A stretch of 13,489 bases of DNA from Ruminococcaceae bacterium UBA1448 (GCA_002329405.1 DCTE01000007.1:869-14357); one strand, 5' to 3'; positions 1 through 7,868 are shown, counted from the stretch's first letter. Notes: a model not told the origin generated them from the sequence alone. Numbers and translations are program-made.

Positions 1-140
1 ACGGATGCGGGTTTATCACACTGGCTGCCCTTCTCTCCTTCTTCAGCGGCATGATTCTGGATTCGATCAAGCAAAAGGAACGGCGGGAGTTCGAATTCCG
101 GCTGTCGCTGCTCAGTCTCCTGCACCGGCGGGATGACTGA
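1..140 (+). CDS. C-terminal fragment of a probable membrane-anchored family 2 glycosyltransferase
   Basis: This is an open frame entering from the left edge, read from base 3 and ending at TGA 138-140; 45 codons are visible. The peptide starts with a hydrophobic segment (ITLAALLSFFSGMILDSI) followed by a charged tail rich in Lys, Arg and Glu. A last transmembrane helix ending in an 'SGxILD' motif and then a basic cytosolic tail is typical of the C-terminus of DPM1-like GT2 transferases that carry membrane helices after the catalytic domain. That family reading is inferred from the tail alone, because the catalytic DxD region lies outside the window. The next gene begins 18 bases after the stop, so the two are probably co-transcribed. 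The product would transfer a sugar from a nucleotide or polyprenyl donor at the membrane. Confidence 0.6.
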   Translation, partial: GCGFITLAALLSFFSGMILDSIKQKERREFEFRLSLLSLLHRRDD

Positions 141-158
141 GTGCAGAAGGAGGCAGTC

Positions 159-1883
159 ATGTTAACCTTTAAAAAAGGGAAAATGGAAAAAACTTCCCGG
201 AAACACTCGGGAAAAATCTGGTGTCATGCAGCCGCCATTTTATTCGCGGTTTTCATGATTCTGGGGCAGTCATTTTATGAATCAAACAGCTGGGCGCGGG
301 TTTTTGGAAGCGTCAGCCACCTGATCAGCGGGCTGATCCGCGGGATTTTCTGGTATCTCCTGTTTTATGCCGGCATTTCGCTGTTTTTCCGTTTTCTGGA
401 TACCGGCAGCTTTTTGAGCAAACCGGGAACCGGGCAACATAAACTGCGGGACAATCGGTATATCGCACGGTTGGGTTCGATTGCCGGCCGCTATGCCGGG
501 CTGATCATTCGGTACCCCTTCCGAACGGTCTTTCTGACTTTGCTGATCCTCAATATCCCCTACATCATCTTTTCCTATCCTGGAATTTTCATGGGGGATT
601 CAGCGACCCAGATCGCCCAGTCGGTCTTCCACACCACTGGTCTGTCCAACCATCATCCGGTCATGCACACCCTGTTTTTAGGGGCCTGCCTCAGCCTTGG
701 CGGGATGATCGGCAGCTGGAACTTTGGTGCCTTTTTATTCTGCCTGCTCCAGACGCTTTTGATGTTTGCGGTGATGGCCTATGGGGTCAAGACGCTGGTT
801 GAAATTCAAGCAAACAGATGGGCATATCTGGGGGTTATCCTGTATTATATCATCCACCCGCGCATCTCCGCCTATCTGTTTCTGGTATCCAAAGACATCC
901 TGTACGCCGATTTTATTGTACTGTTTTATATTGCTTTCTTCCGGCTGATTCAAAACAGTGTTCCCAAAAGGAAAAGGGACTTCCTGCTGATGGGTGTTGC
1001 GGTGCTCGGAATGATTATGGCAAGGAATGACGGCATCTATGTGATTGTTCTGACGCTGCTGCTGGGACTGCTGTATAAGCCGTTCCGCAAAAAAGCCGCC
1101 TGTTATATCGCTCTCGCTGTCTTTACGTCGGCCATGCTCAATCAGGTCCTCTATCCATTGATGGACGTCACCCCGGGGTCTATCCGGGAGATGCTTTCGG
1201 TTCCCTTCCAGCAGACCGCAAGGTATGTCAAATACTTTGAGGATGATGTGACTGAAGAGGAAAAACAGGTGATCGACAAGGTACTCGACTATGATGTCCT
1301 CGCAGAGAGTTATGACCCCGACCTGTCGGACGCAGTCAAGGCGACCTACCATGGGACCAATGAGGACCTCGCAGAATACTTCGGCGTCTGGTTTGAGATG
1401 CTGCTCCGTCATCCGGGGGTCTATATCCAGGCGACGATCAACAACTATTATCAGTATTTTTACCCCGGCCCCACGCTGTTCAACAACTACAGCTACGAAT
1501 GGAGCGAAGAGATGATGGACGGGTTGAACGAGTCGTTCGGCTCTGATTACCATTTCCCGGAGATCTGGGACACCGCACGGGAGACGCTGGAAATGGTGCG
1601 GGAAGATTTCTTCTCAATGCCGGTATGGTCGCTGCTGAACAAGCCTGCCCCCTATATCTGGATGGCGATTCTGTTTATCCTTTACTGCTTCAGAAGAAAA
1701 AGCCTGCTCGGATTTATCTTTGGGATGCCGATGATTGTACAGATGCTGATATTCATAACCGGGCCGACCAACGGCTATTACTGCCGGTATGAGTATCCGA
1801 TGGTCATCTACCTGCCGGTGGTCTATATCTTTGGCCTGCATCTGATAAACAGCGCACAAACACGGCTTTCCTCTGACAGCTGA
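159..1883 (+). CDS. DUF6020-like multi-pass membrane protein, probable GT-C-type glycosyltransferase
   Basis: This 574-residue polytopic membrane protein has a basic N-terminus followed by many hydrophobic segments, for example near residues 22-40, 56-80, 120-140, 170-210 and again near the C-terminus. The first large loop after the third helix carries FMGDSATQ (Asp147) and NHHPVMHT (Asn164 to Thr171). An Asp in the first exoplasmic loop and a nearby His pair are features seen in GT-C glycosyltransferases and in DUF6020 proteins. A hydrophilic region follows near residues 350-500. I choose ATG 159 because AGAAGGAGG lies at 145-153, five bases before it. An in-frame GTG at 141 lies upstream of that ribosome site and is less likely. 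The gene follows a GT2 tail by 18 bases, suggesting a shared role in building a cell-surface glycan or lipid-linked sugar. The substrate is unknown and the glycosyltransferase reading is inference. Confidence 0.75.
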   Translation: MLTFKKGKMEKTSRKHSGKIWCHAAAILFAVFMILGQSFYESNSWARVFGSVSHLISGLIRGIFWYLLFYAGISLFFRFLDTGSFLSKPGTGQHKLRDNRYIARLGSIAGRYAGLIIRYPFRTVFLTLLILNIPYIIFSYPGIFMGDSATQIAQSVFHTTGLSNHHPVMHTLFLGACLSLGGMIGSWNFGAFLFCLLQTLLMFAVMAYGVKTLVEIQANRWAYLGVILYYIIHPRISAYLFLVSKDILYADFIVLFYIAFFRLIQNSVPKRKRDFLLMGVAVLGMIMARNDGIYVIVLTLLLGLLYKPFRKKAACYIALAVFTSAMLNQVLYPLMDVTPGSIREMLSVPFQQTARYVKYFEDDVTEEEKQVIDKVLDYDVLAESYDPDLSDAVKATYHGTNEDLAEYFGVWFEMLLRHPGVYIQATINNYYQYFYPGPTLFNNYSYEWSEEMMDGLNESFGSDYHFPEIWDTARETLEMVREDFFSMPVWSLLNKPAPYIWMAILFILYCFRRKSLLGFIFGMPMIVQMLIFITGPTNGYYCRYEYPMVIYLPVVYIFGLHLINSAQTRLSSDS

Positions 1884-1896
1884 TATACCCAAAAAC

Positions 1897-1944
1897 AAAG
1901 AGTCTGTATGTACACGTTTTTTCGTGTGCATGCAGACTCTTTTT
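1897..1944. terminator. Bidirectional hairpin terminator between convergent genes
   Basis: The stem arms are 1897-1916 and 1923-1942 around a six-T loop, fully paired if two U-G wobbles on the + transcript are allowed. A T run closes the + side and an A run at 1891-1895 gives a T tract for - strand transcripts. It lies 13 bases after the DUF6020-like stop and 12 bases beyond the stop of the converging DUF1624 gene. The wobbles become A-C mismatches on the - strand, so it should work better for the + gene. Confidence 0.85.
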
Positions 1945-1956
1945 ATTGTCCTGCTT

Positions 1957-2721
1957 TCAGATGATCGCACCGACCGCCATCGTTGCGATATAGAGGATCG
2001 ACTGGTGCAGCAGATAGATCAGCAGCGAATGCCTTCCCATCCAGTCCAGCAGCGGCAACCTCAGTCTCCATCCCCTGGCATGGAACCCTGTCCGCAGACA
2101 GAACAGTCCAAGATAATATCCAACCAGAAACAGAAAACACCAGGGGATCAGGGAAAAGTAATCGGTGGAGACAAAACCCGGTTCGGGGAAACCTAAGTAG
2201 GTCATCGCCAACCCATGATACAGCCCATCCGGCAGCTGAAAAGTCCACAGACTTTCCCAGCCCAGAAAGCCGTCATTGACCCACCGGGTCAGTAAAAACA
2301 TCAGCCCGCTCCCGATTATCCCGGCACCTGGCGGCAGCATTTTGAGCAGCCTGTCCAGCCCGCCCGTCAGCATCATACAGCTTCCGAGCAACGTCAGTAC
2401 TCCAAATACCACTCTGTTTTCCGGGACAACCAGCACTGTCGCCGCTGTCACCAGCAGCCCGGCACCAAATACCTCGGCACCTCGCCGCATCGGATGCCGC
2501 CCCAGCGGCAGACAGAAGCCCGACAGCAAAATAAACGTCCAGCAGATGCTCTGCTGCCAGATAAACGCACCGGTTCCATGGTACCATTCCCACTGCATCC
2601 CAAGCAGGTAGACCGCATCCCATGCCGCATGGTACAGGATCATGCTCACCAGCGTAACTCCCCGCAAGGTATCCAGCAGTGACAGCCGTCCCACTGTTCT
2701 GCCGGAAGGTATTTCCTCCAT
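1957..2721 (-). CDS. DUF1624 / heparan-alpha-glucosaminide N-acetyltransferase-like membrane protein
   Basis: This 254-residue polytopic membrane protein begins with RLSLLDTLRGVTLVSMILYH, the hallmark N-terminus of DUF1624 (HGSNAT catalytic-like, acyltransferase-3-related) proteins. It continues with WTFILLSGFCLPLGRH in the next helices and ends with GRHSLLIYLLHQSILYI, the conserved last helix of the family. Such proteins are thought to move acyl groups across or at the membrane, but most bacterial members, including this one, have no known substrate. I place the start at ATG 2721 (GAGG five bases upstream); the adjacent ATG at 2724 is nearly equivalent. A much stronger AAAAGGAGGG (2746-2755) sits six bases before an in-frame CTG at 2739, so a CTG start giving 260 residues is possible. 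A hairpin terminator separates it from the upstream dehydrogenase operon, and I see no clear promoter of its own. Confidence 0.8.
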   Translation of the reverse strand: MEEIPSGRTVGRLSLLDTLRGVTLVSMILYHAAWDAVYLLGMQWEWYHGTGAFIWQQSICWTFILLSGFCLPLGRHPMRRGAEVFGAGLLVTAATVLVVPENRVVFGVLTLLGSCMMLTGGLDRLLKMLPPGAGIIGSGLMFLLTRWVNDGFLGWESLWTFQLPDGLYHGLAMTYLGFPEPGFVSTDYFSLIPWCFLFLVGYYLGLFCLRTGFHARGWRLRLPLLDWMGRHSLLIYLLHQSILYIATMAVGAII

Positions 2722-2773
2722 CATTGCCTCTTTTTCCAGAAAAAGCCCTCCTTTTCCAGCCCCGGCAAAACAA

Positions 2774-2808
2774 ATCGGGGTACCGTCCATAATATGACAG
2801 TGCCCCGA
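2774..2808 (-). terminator. Probable terminator of the dehydrogenase operon
   Basis: On the - strand a 12-bp stem with one mismatch (CGGGG against CCCCG at its base, 2776-2807, eight-base loop) lies about 10 bases after the DUF1667 stop. It is followed by a T-rich but imperfect tail, ATTTGTTTTG. It probably ends the operon with some leakage into the DUF1624 gene. Confidence 0.6.
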
Positions 2809-2816
2809 AAGACCGT

Positions 2817-3188
2817 TTAACCCAAATGAATATCCCTTGTCGCGATCACCGGCACACCAGTCCCGCACAGGTCTTCTACCAGCACCTGGCCGATTTTTAC
2901 AGGTGCCTGTACGCAAAGGGTATCCAGCTGCCGCATCGCCTCAAACAGCAGTTCTTTCGGAATATCCCCTTTTGTCCGTACCGGGCAGAGCGGAAGATGC
3001 CCGCCGTTGACCCGTACCGTCGAGGTCAGCACACGGCGCGGAGCAGTCATCTCTGTTTCGGCATACTTTGCCCCGCGGGGGCAACTGTTGCCGGTCACAC
3101 TGACAAACTTTCCGCCGTCCATCGTCACCCGCAGCGTGCATCCCATCGGGCAGACGATGCAGGTCAGTTCCTTTACCGTTTCACTCAT
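2817..3188 (-). CDS. DUF1667 cysteine-rich redox protein, third gene of a FAD dehydrogenase operon
   Basis: This 123-residue protein has a Cys cluster near the N-terminus (Cys10, Cys13, Cys17, then Cys36 in NSCPRGAKY), the arrangement of DUF1667 / COG3862 proteins. Four spaced cysteines suggest an iron-sulfur or other metal site, but that is inferred. The family is regularly encoded after a GlpA-like dehydrogenase and an NAD(P)/FAD oxidoreductase, exactly the order seen here, and is thought to be a small subunit of that enzyme. I choose ATG 3188 because AGAGGTG lies six bases upstream. A GTG at 3197 in the same frame overlaps the preceding stop and has no spaced ribosome site. Only five bases separate it from the upstream gene, so translation is probably coupled. 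No signal peptide is present, so it is cytosolic. Confidence 0.85.
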   Translation of the reverse strand: MSETVKELTCIVCPMGCTLRVTMDGGKFVSVTGNSCPRGAKYAETEMTAPRRVLTSTVRVNGGHLPLCPVRTKGDIPKELLFEAMRQLDTLCVQAPVKIGQVLVEDLCGTGVPVIATRDIHLG

Positions 3189-3193
3189 CCCGC

Positions 3194-4483
3194 TCACCTC
3201 TTTTCCAGACGGACCGTCAGCTGCCCGCCCTCTGTTCCGGCCAGTGCAGCCGCCTTGATGGTCACCGACTCCATTTCACCCGGCAGCAGCCTGGGACGCA
3301 TCCCTTTGTAAAGGACCTTGCCGCCATTTTCAACAATAACCGCTGCCTTGTCGACCACCTCGCCGACCCGGAAAAAGAGACGGACATCTTCCTTTGCAGG
3401 AAGGGAAACCGTCTGCGGCACAACATAACGGATGATTCCCTGCGGATGTATCGGCAGTTTAAATTCCTCGCCGTCTCCTTCCGCCAGCCAGCGTGCCGCG
3501 CCAGCCCCTGCAAGCTCCGCTTCGGCCGACACAAAGTCCACCAGGTCGTGGACATGCAGCACGTTGCCTGCCGCAAATACGCCCGCCATCTCCGTCTCAC
3601 GGTTCTCCCCGACCACTGCGCCGCCGGTGACCGGGTCAAGCGGAATCCCTGCCTGACGGGTCAGCTCGTTTTCGGGAATCAGCCCGCAGGAGAGCAGCAC
3701 GGTGTCACAAGCAAAATACTGTTCACTTCCCGGAATCGGACGCCGTTTTTCATCCACCTGTGAGATGGTGACACCGGTGACCCGCTCTTTGCCGTGAATC
3801 CGGGTAATCGTATGGGAGAGCAGCAGCGGGATGTCAAAGTCCCGCAGGCACTGCTGGATATTCCGCGACAGGCCCCCGGAATAAGGCATCAGCTCAGCCA
3901 CAACCTCAACCTTTGCACCTTCCAGCGTCATCCGCCGCGCCATAATCAGGCCGATATCGCCGCTGCCGAGGATGACCACCCGGCGTCCGGGCATGAATCC
4001 CTTAATGTTGACAAACTTCTGTGCGGCACCCGCCGTATAGATACCGGCGGGACGTGTCCCGGGGATATTCAGTGCTCCCCTTCCGCGTTCCCGGCATCCC
4101 ATCGCCAGCACAACCGCACGCGCTTTCAGCCGAATCAAACCATGTGCCGAACTGACAGCGGTAATTTCCTTGCATCCATCTTCCATCTGATGCAGCGTCA
4201 GCACCATCGTCGACAGCAGCGAAGGAATGCCCATCTCGACAACTTTTTTGGAAAAACGTGCGGCATATTCCGGGCCGGTCAGTTCCTCGCCGAACCGGTG
4301 CAGGCCAAAACCGCTATGGATACATTGCAGCAGGATACCGCCCAGCTCGGGTTCTCTTTCCAAAATCAGAATGTCATCCACAGCAACGCCGTTTTCCGCT
4401 GCCGCAATCGCCGCCGCCAGGCCAGCCGGTCCGCCGCCGATCACCACCAGTTCCCGTTCCATCTCCGCGCTGATTTCACGCAT
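3194..4483 (-). CDS. NAD(P)/FAD-dependent oxidoreductase, middle gene of the dehydrogenase operon
   Basis: This 429-residue flavoprotein has two dinucleotide-binding Rossmann motifs: VVIGGGPAGLAAA near residues 13-25 for FAD and VVILGSGDIGLIMARR near 169-184 for NAD(P). The FAD-binding AGN motif (VFAAGNVLHVHDLVDFV) follows. Cys54 (LLQCIHSGFG) and Cys130 (AMGCRERGRG) lie in conserved-looking contexts. This layout matches the pyridine-nucleotide oxidoreductase encoded between a GlpA-like dehydrogenase and DUF1667 in many anaerobes. The likely role is passing electrons between the dehydrogenase flavin and NAD(P), but partner and direction are inferred. I choose ATG 4483 because AAGGTGG lies five bases upstream. 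It overlaps the preceding gene's end by eight bases, a sign of translational coupling. In-frame GTG 4492 and ATG 4462 are weaker alternatives. Confidence 0.85.
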   Translation of the reverse strand: MREISAEMERELVVIGGGPAGLAAAIAAAENGVAVDDILILEREPELGGILLQCIHSGFGLHRFGEELTGPEYAARFSKKVVEMGIPSLLSTMVLTLHQMEDGCKEITAVSSAHGLIRLKARAVVLAMGCRERGRGALNIPGTRPAGIYTAGAAQKFVNIKGFMPGRRVVILGSGDIGLIMARRMTLEGAKVEVVAELMPYSGGLSRNIQQCLRDFDIPLLLSHTITRIHGKERVTGVTISQVDEKRRPIPGSEQYFACDTVLLSCGLIPENELTRQAGIPLDPVTGGAVVGENRETEMAGVFAAGNVLHVHDLVDFVSAEAELAGAGAARWLAEGDGEEFKLPIHPQGIIRYVVPQTVSLPAKEDVRLFFRVGEVVDKAAVIVENGGKVLYKGMRPRLLPGEMESVTIKAAALAGTEGGQLTVRLEKR

Positions 4484-5927
4484 CCTGTCCACCTTCTTTC
4501 GTTTTCCCGACCAGCAGCCGGGAATCCCCGCCGCATTTGGTCACCTGTTCCACCGGAATCCCCAGTTCCCGCGCGATAATCTCAACCGCCTGCGGGGTAC
4601 AGAAGCCGCCGTTGCAGCGCCCCATCCCGGTACGGGTACGGCGCTTGACACCGTCCAGATCATGCGCAGGCGGGTTCTGATGCAGCGCCCGGACAATCTC
4701 CCCTTCGGTCACCGTCTCACAGCGGCAGATGATCTGTCCAAACCGTGCATCCTCTTGAATCAGTGCCCGCCGCTGTTCAATGTCCATCTCCCGGAAGCGG
4801 GGAATCGGGCGGCGGATCGGGTTAAAATCCGCTTTTTCATCCAGCGCCAACCCCATCTCTTTCAGCAGGCTGACCGCGTATTCAGCAATTGCCGGCGCAG
4901 AAGACAGGCCGGGCGATTCAATGCCGGTAATCTCAACCAGCTGAGGCTGGTTTTTGGAAGATTCGATAACAAAATCATGTCCCGGCGAGCAGGAACGCAG
5001 GCCGGTAAAGCTGGTGATGACCGCCCGTAAATTGACCGCTGGCACTGACTTGGCGGCAAGTCTTGCGACAGTTGCCAGCCCATCTGCCGTCGTCTCGGTA
5101 TCCTCCCGGTCTTCCCTGTTTTCCGAAGTCGGCCCAAGCAGCAGATTGCCGTCTACCGTCGGTGTAACCAGGATGCCTTTTCCCATCGCAGACGGGCACT
5201 GGAAAATCGTATGGGAGACCATCTGCCCCTGATCACGGTCCAGAAGCAGATACTCGCCCCGGCGGGGGAAGAGATGATATTCTGTATCCCCCAGCAGCAC
5301 CGCTACCCGGTCACTGAACAAGCCGGCGGCATTGACGACATACCTCGCCTCTACCTGATCACCGGCTGCCGAAACAAGCGTCCAGACCCCGTCTGCAAAA
5401 TCAGCCGATACGACCTCAAAGCCGGTATACAACCGGACACCGTTGTCCATCGCATTGCCTGCCGCCGCAATCGTCAGCTCATACGGGCAGACGATACCGC
5501 CGCTGGGCGCAACCAGCGCCGCGGTCACATTCCCGGAGATATTTGGTTCCAGTTCCCGCGCCCGGTCCCCTGAAACAATCTCAACGCCCGGCACACCGTT
5601 TTGGATACCCCGGTCGAGCAGTGTTTGCAGCGTACCATTGTCCTCTTCACCAAACGCCAGCACCATCGACCCGTTACGCTTAAACGGAACCGACAATTCA
5701 CGGGCCAGCTGATCCATCATTGCGTTCCCGCGGACATTCATCTTTGCCATCACGCTGCCCGGCTGGCAGTCAAACCCCGCATGAACGATTGCTGAATTTG
5801 CCTTAGAAGTTCCCATTGCGACGTCGTCCGCCTTTTCCAGCATACAGACATCCAGCTGATACCGGGAAAGCTCCCGCGCGATCAGTGCGCCGACAACGCC
5901 TGCACCGATCACCGCAACATCCATCAT
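4476..5927 (-). CDS. GlpA-like FAD-dependent dehydrogenase with C-terminal BFD-type [2Fe-2S] domain
   Basis: This 483-residue protein has an N-terminal DAO (D-amino-acid oxidase superfamily) FAD domain: VAVIGAGVVGALIARELSR at residues 4-22, EK at 31-32, and TSKANSAIVHAGFD. The C-terminal domain is BFD-like with Cys401, Cys403, Cys438 and Cys443 (CRC, then CNGGFC), the pattern that binds [2Fe-2S]. This architecture is typical of GlpA-type anaerobic glycerol-3-phosphate dehydrogenases and relatives that oxidise other 2-hydroxy acids. The substrate cannot be set from sequence, and no glpK or glpF is next door. I choose ATG 5927, with AAAGGA ten bases upstream; the adjacent ATG 5924 and upstream GTG codons are alternatives. 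It is the first gene of the operon, behind a strong sigma-A promoter. No signal peptide is seen, so the protein should be cytosolic or peripheral at the membrane. Confidence 0.85.
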   Translation of the reverse strand: MMDVAVIGAGVVGALIARELSRYQLDVCMLEKADDVAMGTSKANSAIVHAGFDCQPGSVMAKMNVRGNAMMDQLARELSVPFKRNGSMVLAFGEEDNGTLQTLLDRGIQNGVPGVEIVSGDRARELEPNISGNVTAALVAPSGGIVCPYELTIAAAGNAMDNGVRLYTGFEVVSADFADGVWTLVSAAGDQVEARYVVNAAGLFSDRVAVLLGDTEYHLFPRRGEYLLLDRDQGQMVSHTIFQCPSAMGKGILVTPTVDGNLLLGPTSENREDREDTETTADGLATVARLAAKSVPAVNLRAVITSFTGLRSCSPGHDFVIESSKNQPQLVEITGIESPGLSSAPAIAEYAVSLLKEMGLALDEKADFNPIRRPIPRFREMDIEQRRALIQEDARFGQIICRCETVTEGEIVRALHQNPPAHDLDGVKRRTRTGMGRCNGGFCTPQAVEIIARELGIPVEQVTKCGGDSRLLVGKTKEGGQDA

Positions 5928-6012
5928 TCCATCCACATCCTTTCCAGTTGATACCACATCTTTACCGGATAACCTGCAATCAGATCACACATCCGGCCAA
6001 AAATACAGATTC

Positions 6013-6041
6013 ATTGTAAACAAATCCATCGCCAATGTCAA
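6013..6041 (-). promoter_or_regulatory. Sigma-A promoter of the dehydrogenase operon
   Basis: Read on the - strand, TTGACA (6036-6041) and TACAAT (6013-6018) are separated by exactly 17 bases. The -35 is perfect and the -10 matches five of six. The predicted transcript start near 6006 leaves an untranslated leader of about 80 bases before ATG 5927. Confidence 0.85.
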
Positions 6042-6048
6042 TGAGACA

Positions 6049-6076
6049 CTGATGTGAATCAGCATGATTACATCAG
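6049..6076. repeat. Inverted repeat upstream of the dehydrogenase promoter, candidate operator
   Basis: The outer arms are CTGATGT and ACATCAG, extended inward by AATCA and TGATT after a single unpaired G. It begins eight bases upstream of the -35 box, a usual place for an activator or repressor. No regulator gene is nearby and I do not recognise the motif. Confidence 0.5.
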
Positions 6077-6118
6077 CTGAACCGGCAGTACAGGAATTTT
6101 ATATTCATTTGAATCTGT

Positions 6119-6154
6119 CAAAAACGGAGCAGCAGCTCCCCGGCTACCGCTCCG
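6119..6154 (-). terminator. Rho-independent terminator of the first M15B carboxypeptidase
   Basis: On the - strand a 12-bp stem (6125-6154, including two G-U pairs) with a six-base loop is followed by GTTTTTG. It lies about 25 bases after the carboxypeptidase stop and upstream of the dehydrogenase promoter, so it insulates the two units. Confidence 0.85.
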
Positions 6155-6178
6155 CTTGTTTCCTTATTCTATAATCGT

Positions 6179-7339
6179 TCAGCCGGATACGGCATCTGAG
6201 CCTTCTGAACTTTCTGAGCTTCCAGACTCATTTGACGCTGCATCAGCAGAACTGCCGCTCTCGCCGCTGTCACTTCCAGATGTATCATCCGACGGGCTGG
6301 TAACCGCGCTGTTCTGAGCATCCAGAGAAACGACTGTTACAAATCCACCCTCATTGGTACCGGAAATGGTATAACTCTTGCCGGAGATAACCGGAACGTC
6401 GGTTGTTGCACCCGCTCCCTCTGTATAATAGATCAGATATTTGCTGCCCGACTCAGAGGTAAATTCATACGGATTGGTGCTGTCATGGAGCTTGATCATC
6501 TCAATATACTCTTCCAGACAATACCCACCTTTGGTGATTGCCTCAGCATGGACCGTACCGACATACCGGTAATGCCACGGTTCGGAAATAATACCGGTGA
6601 TGCTGGACTTCTCTTCGGTATACCGGACGATAAACCCATACTTGTAGCAGTTCTCGACCAGCCACGCATAATCGCCCGTGCCGTCAAGATAGTTATTGCC
6701 AGCCGAAGAGGTATAGGAAAGGTCGAGGGCGTAACCGGTATGATGTTCACTGCATCCCGCTTTGGAAACCGAATCAGAAGTTGACGATCCGGTCGACGCC
6801 AAATCCTTGTCATAAAGTTCCTGCTGCTGGCTTACATCCCGGTAGGCACTCGTCAGCAGGACCGAAGAATTGCCGGTCGCCGCCTTGAAAGCATCCATCA
6901 TATTATTCATTGCCTTGACGACCGCAGATTTGGCGTACATTTCCGCCTCTTTCAATCCGTAAGAGTTGGTCTTGTTCCCATAGAAGATCAGCAGATCTTC
7001 CGGTTCACTGCGGTATTCATGCGAACTGTTGACCAGGATCAACTCTCCCTGCCGTTCATCCGCCTCAGCCATCTGGACGGTAGACCAGGTATACGCCGTC
7101 TCCTGGCTTTCCTCCGATGACGGCTCGTCCGAACTGGTCGCTGAACTGTTGCCCGTTTCGGAATCACCCAGTCCCGAGATCGCTCCCAGTCCCTTGGAGA
7201 CCAGGCGCACCGCGCCGCTGACCAGCAATACAAACAAAACAATTGTGACCACTGCCCCGCCAATCAGAATAATCAGATTACGGACATTGACACTTTTACG
7301 ACGTCTTCTGACCTTGCGGCCTTTTGAGGAATACGACAC
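6179..7339 (-). CDS. Membrane-anchored M15B D-alanyl-D-alanine carboxypeptidase (VanY/DacB-like)
   Basis: This 386-residue protein has a basic N-terminus (KGRKVRRRRK), one transmembrane helix near residues 21-43, a Ser/Glu-rich linker near 60-80 and a peptidase M15B domain near 95-280. Visible motifs are TSAYRD (Arg167), SEHHTGYALD (zinc ligands His199 and Asp206) and SEPWHYRYVG (Glu253, His256). The enzyme should act outside the membrane, removing the terminal D-Ala from peptidoglycan stem peptides. After the domain's usual end (GYCLEEYIE) about 60 residues look beta-rich, then about 40 are low-complexity Ser/Asp/Glu/Gly. This tail is absent from the second M15B protein at 12606. I choose GTG 7339, with AAAGGTG ten bases upstream. 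ATG 7381 in frame would add 14 residues, whose codons include that ribosome-site-like stretch. The transcript is monocistronic with its own terminator. Confidence 0.85.
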   Translation of the reverse strand: MSYSSKGRKVRRRRKSVNVRNLIILIGGAVVTIVLFVLLVSGAVRLVSKGLGAISGLGDSETGNSSATSSDEPSSEESQETAYTWSTVQMAEADERQGELILVNSSHEYRSEPEDLLIFYGNKTNSYGLKEAEMYAKSAVVKAMNNMMDAFKAATGNSSVLLTSAYRDVSQQQELYDKDLASTGSSTSDSVSKAGCSEHHTGYALDLSYTSSAGNNYLDGTGDYAWLVENCYKYGFIVRYTEEKSSITGIISEPWHYRYVGTVHAEAITKGGYCLEEYIEMIKLHDSTNPYEFTSESGSKYLIYYTEGAGATTDVPVISGKSYTISGTNEGGFVTVVSLDAQNSAVTSPSDDTSGSDSGESGSSADAASNESGSSESSEGSDAVSG

Positions 7340-7443
7340 GAAATCTTCACACCTTTCAGCGGGAAAACCGCTACAAACCATCTTTTCGGATATTCAGAAT
7401 GATTCCGGCACACCCGGCACAGTATAATTTATGTTTCTAATTC

Positions 7444-7452
7444 AGTATATCA
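7444..7452 (-). promoter_or_regulatory. Candidate extended -10 promoter of the first M15B carboxypeptidase
   Basis: On the - strand TGATATACT gives a TGn plus TATACT extended -10 element about 100 bases before GTG 7339. No recognisable -35 lies 16-18 bases upstream, so this is tentative. Confidence 0.35.
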
Positions 7453-7617
7453 CAATTATGCAAAATCCGCTACTGTTTTCTGCGATTTTGTCGCAATTCC
7501 GCAAAAAAGGCAGTTTGTTTCCGTCACTTTTTCCAAACCGGTTTGCTGACAACTGCAACCATATTTTGTTACCGGACACAATATCTTGTGGATAGAGGGC
7601 AAAATAAGATATGCACA

Positions 7618-7642
7618 TTTTCAACAGGGCAATTGTTGAAAA
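7618..7642. repeat. Perfect 9-bp inverted repeat of DnaA-box-like sequence
   Basis: TTTTCAACA (7618-7626) and TGTTGAAAA (7634-7642) form a perfect dyad around a seven-base centre. No T tract follows at once on either side, so it does not look like a terminator. Each arm differs from the DnaA box consensus at two positions. Confidence 0.6.
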
Positions 7643-7868
7643 CTTTTGCCCGTATTTTGACAAAGATGCCGGTTTTATGGATTTTCTGTCATATTCCGTT
7701 CATTCTTGCGTCTCATCTGGTGGAAAAGGGGAAGTTGATGGGAAGGTGGAATGTTGATAACCCTGTGGAAACGGTGAAAAACGTGTATTTTTTTCCCAGA
7801 TAGTACATTCTGTAAAATCTACAAAAAACAGCCAGAAAAAAGCTGCATAAATGTAGAAAGGATACGCC

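Noticed and set aside
735..1553. A 272-codon - strand frame inside the DUF6020-like gene
   Set aside because: It lies fully within the + strand gene, has no good ribosome site that I can see, and the peptide is not recognisable.
3794..5030. Long + strand frames (3794-4579 and 4227-5030) across the dehydrogenase operon
   Set aside because: They are antisense to two well-defined flavoproteins in GC-rich DNA; the peptides are Pro/Arg/Ser-rich and lack family motifs.
7442..7803. Frames of 73 codons (- strand, 7442-7663) and 86 codons (+ strand, 7543-7803) in the AT-rich region
   Set aside because: They overlap each other on opposite strands, lack convincing ribosome sites and have low-information peptides.
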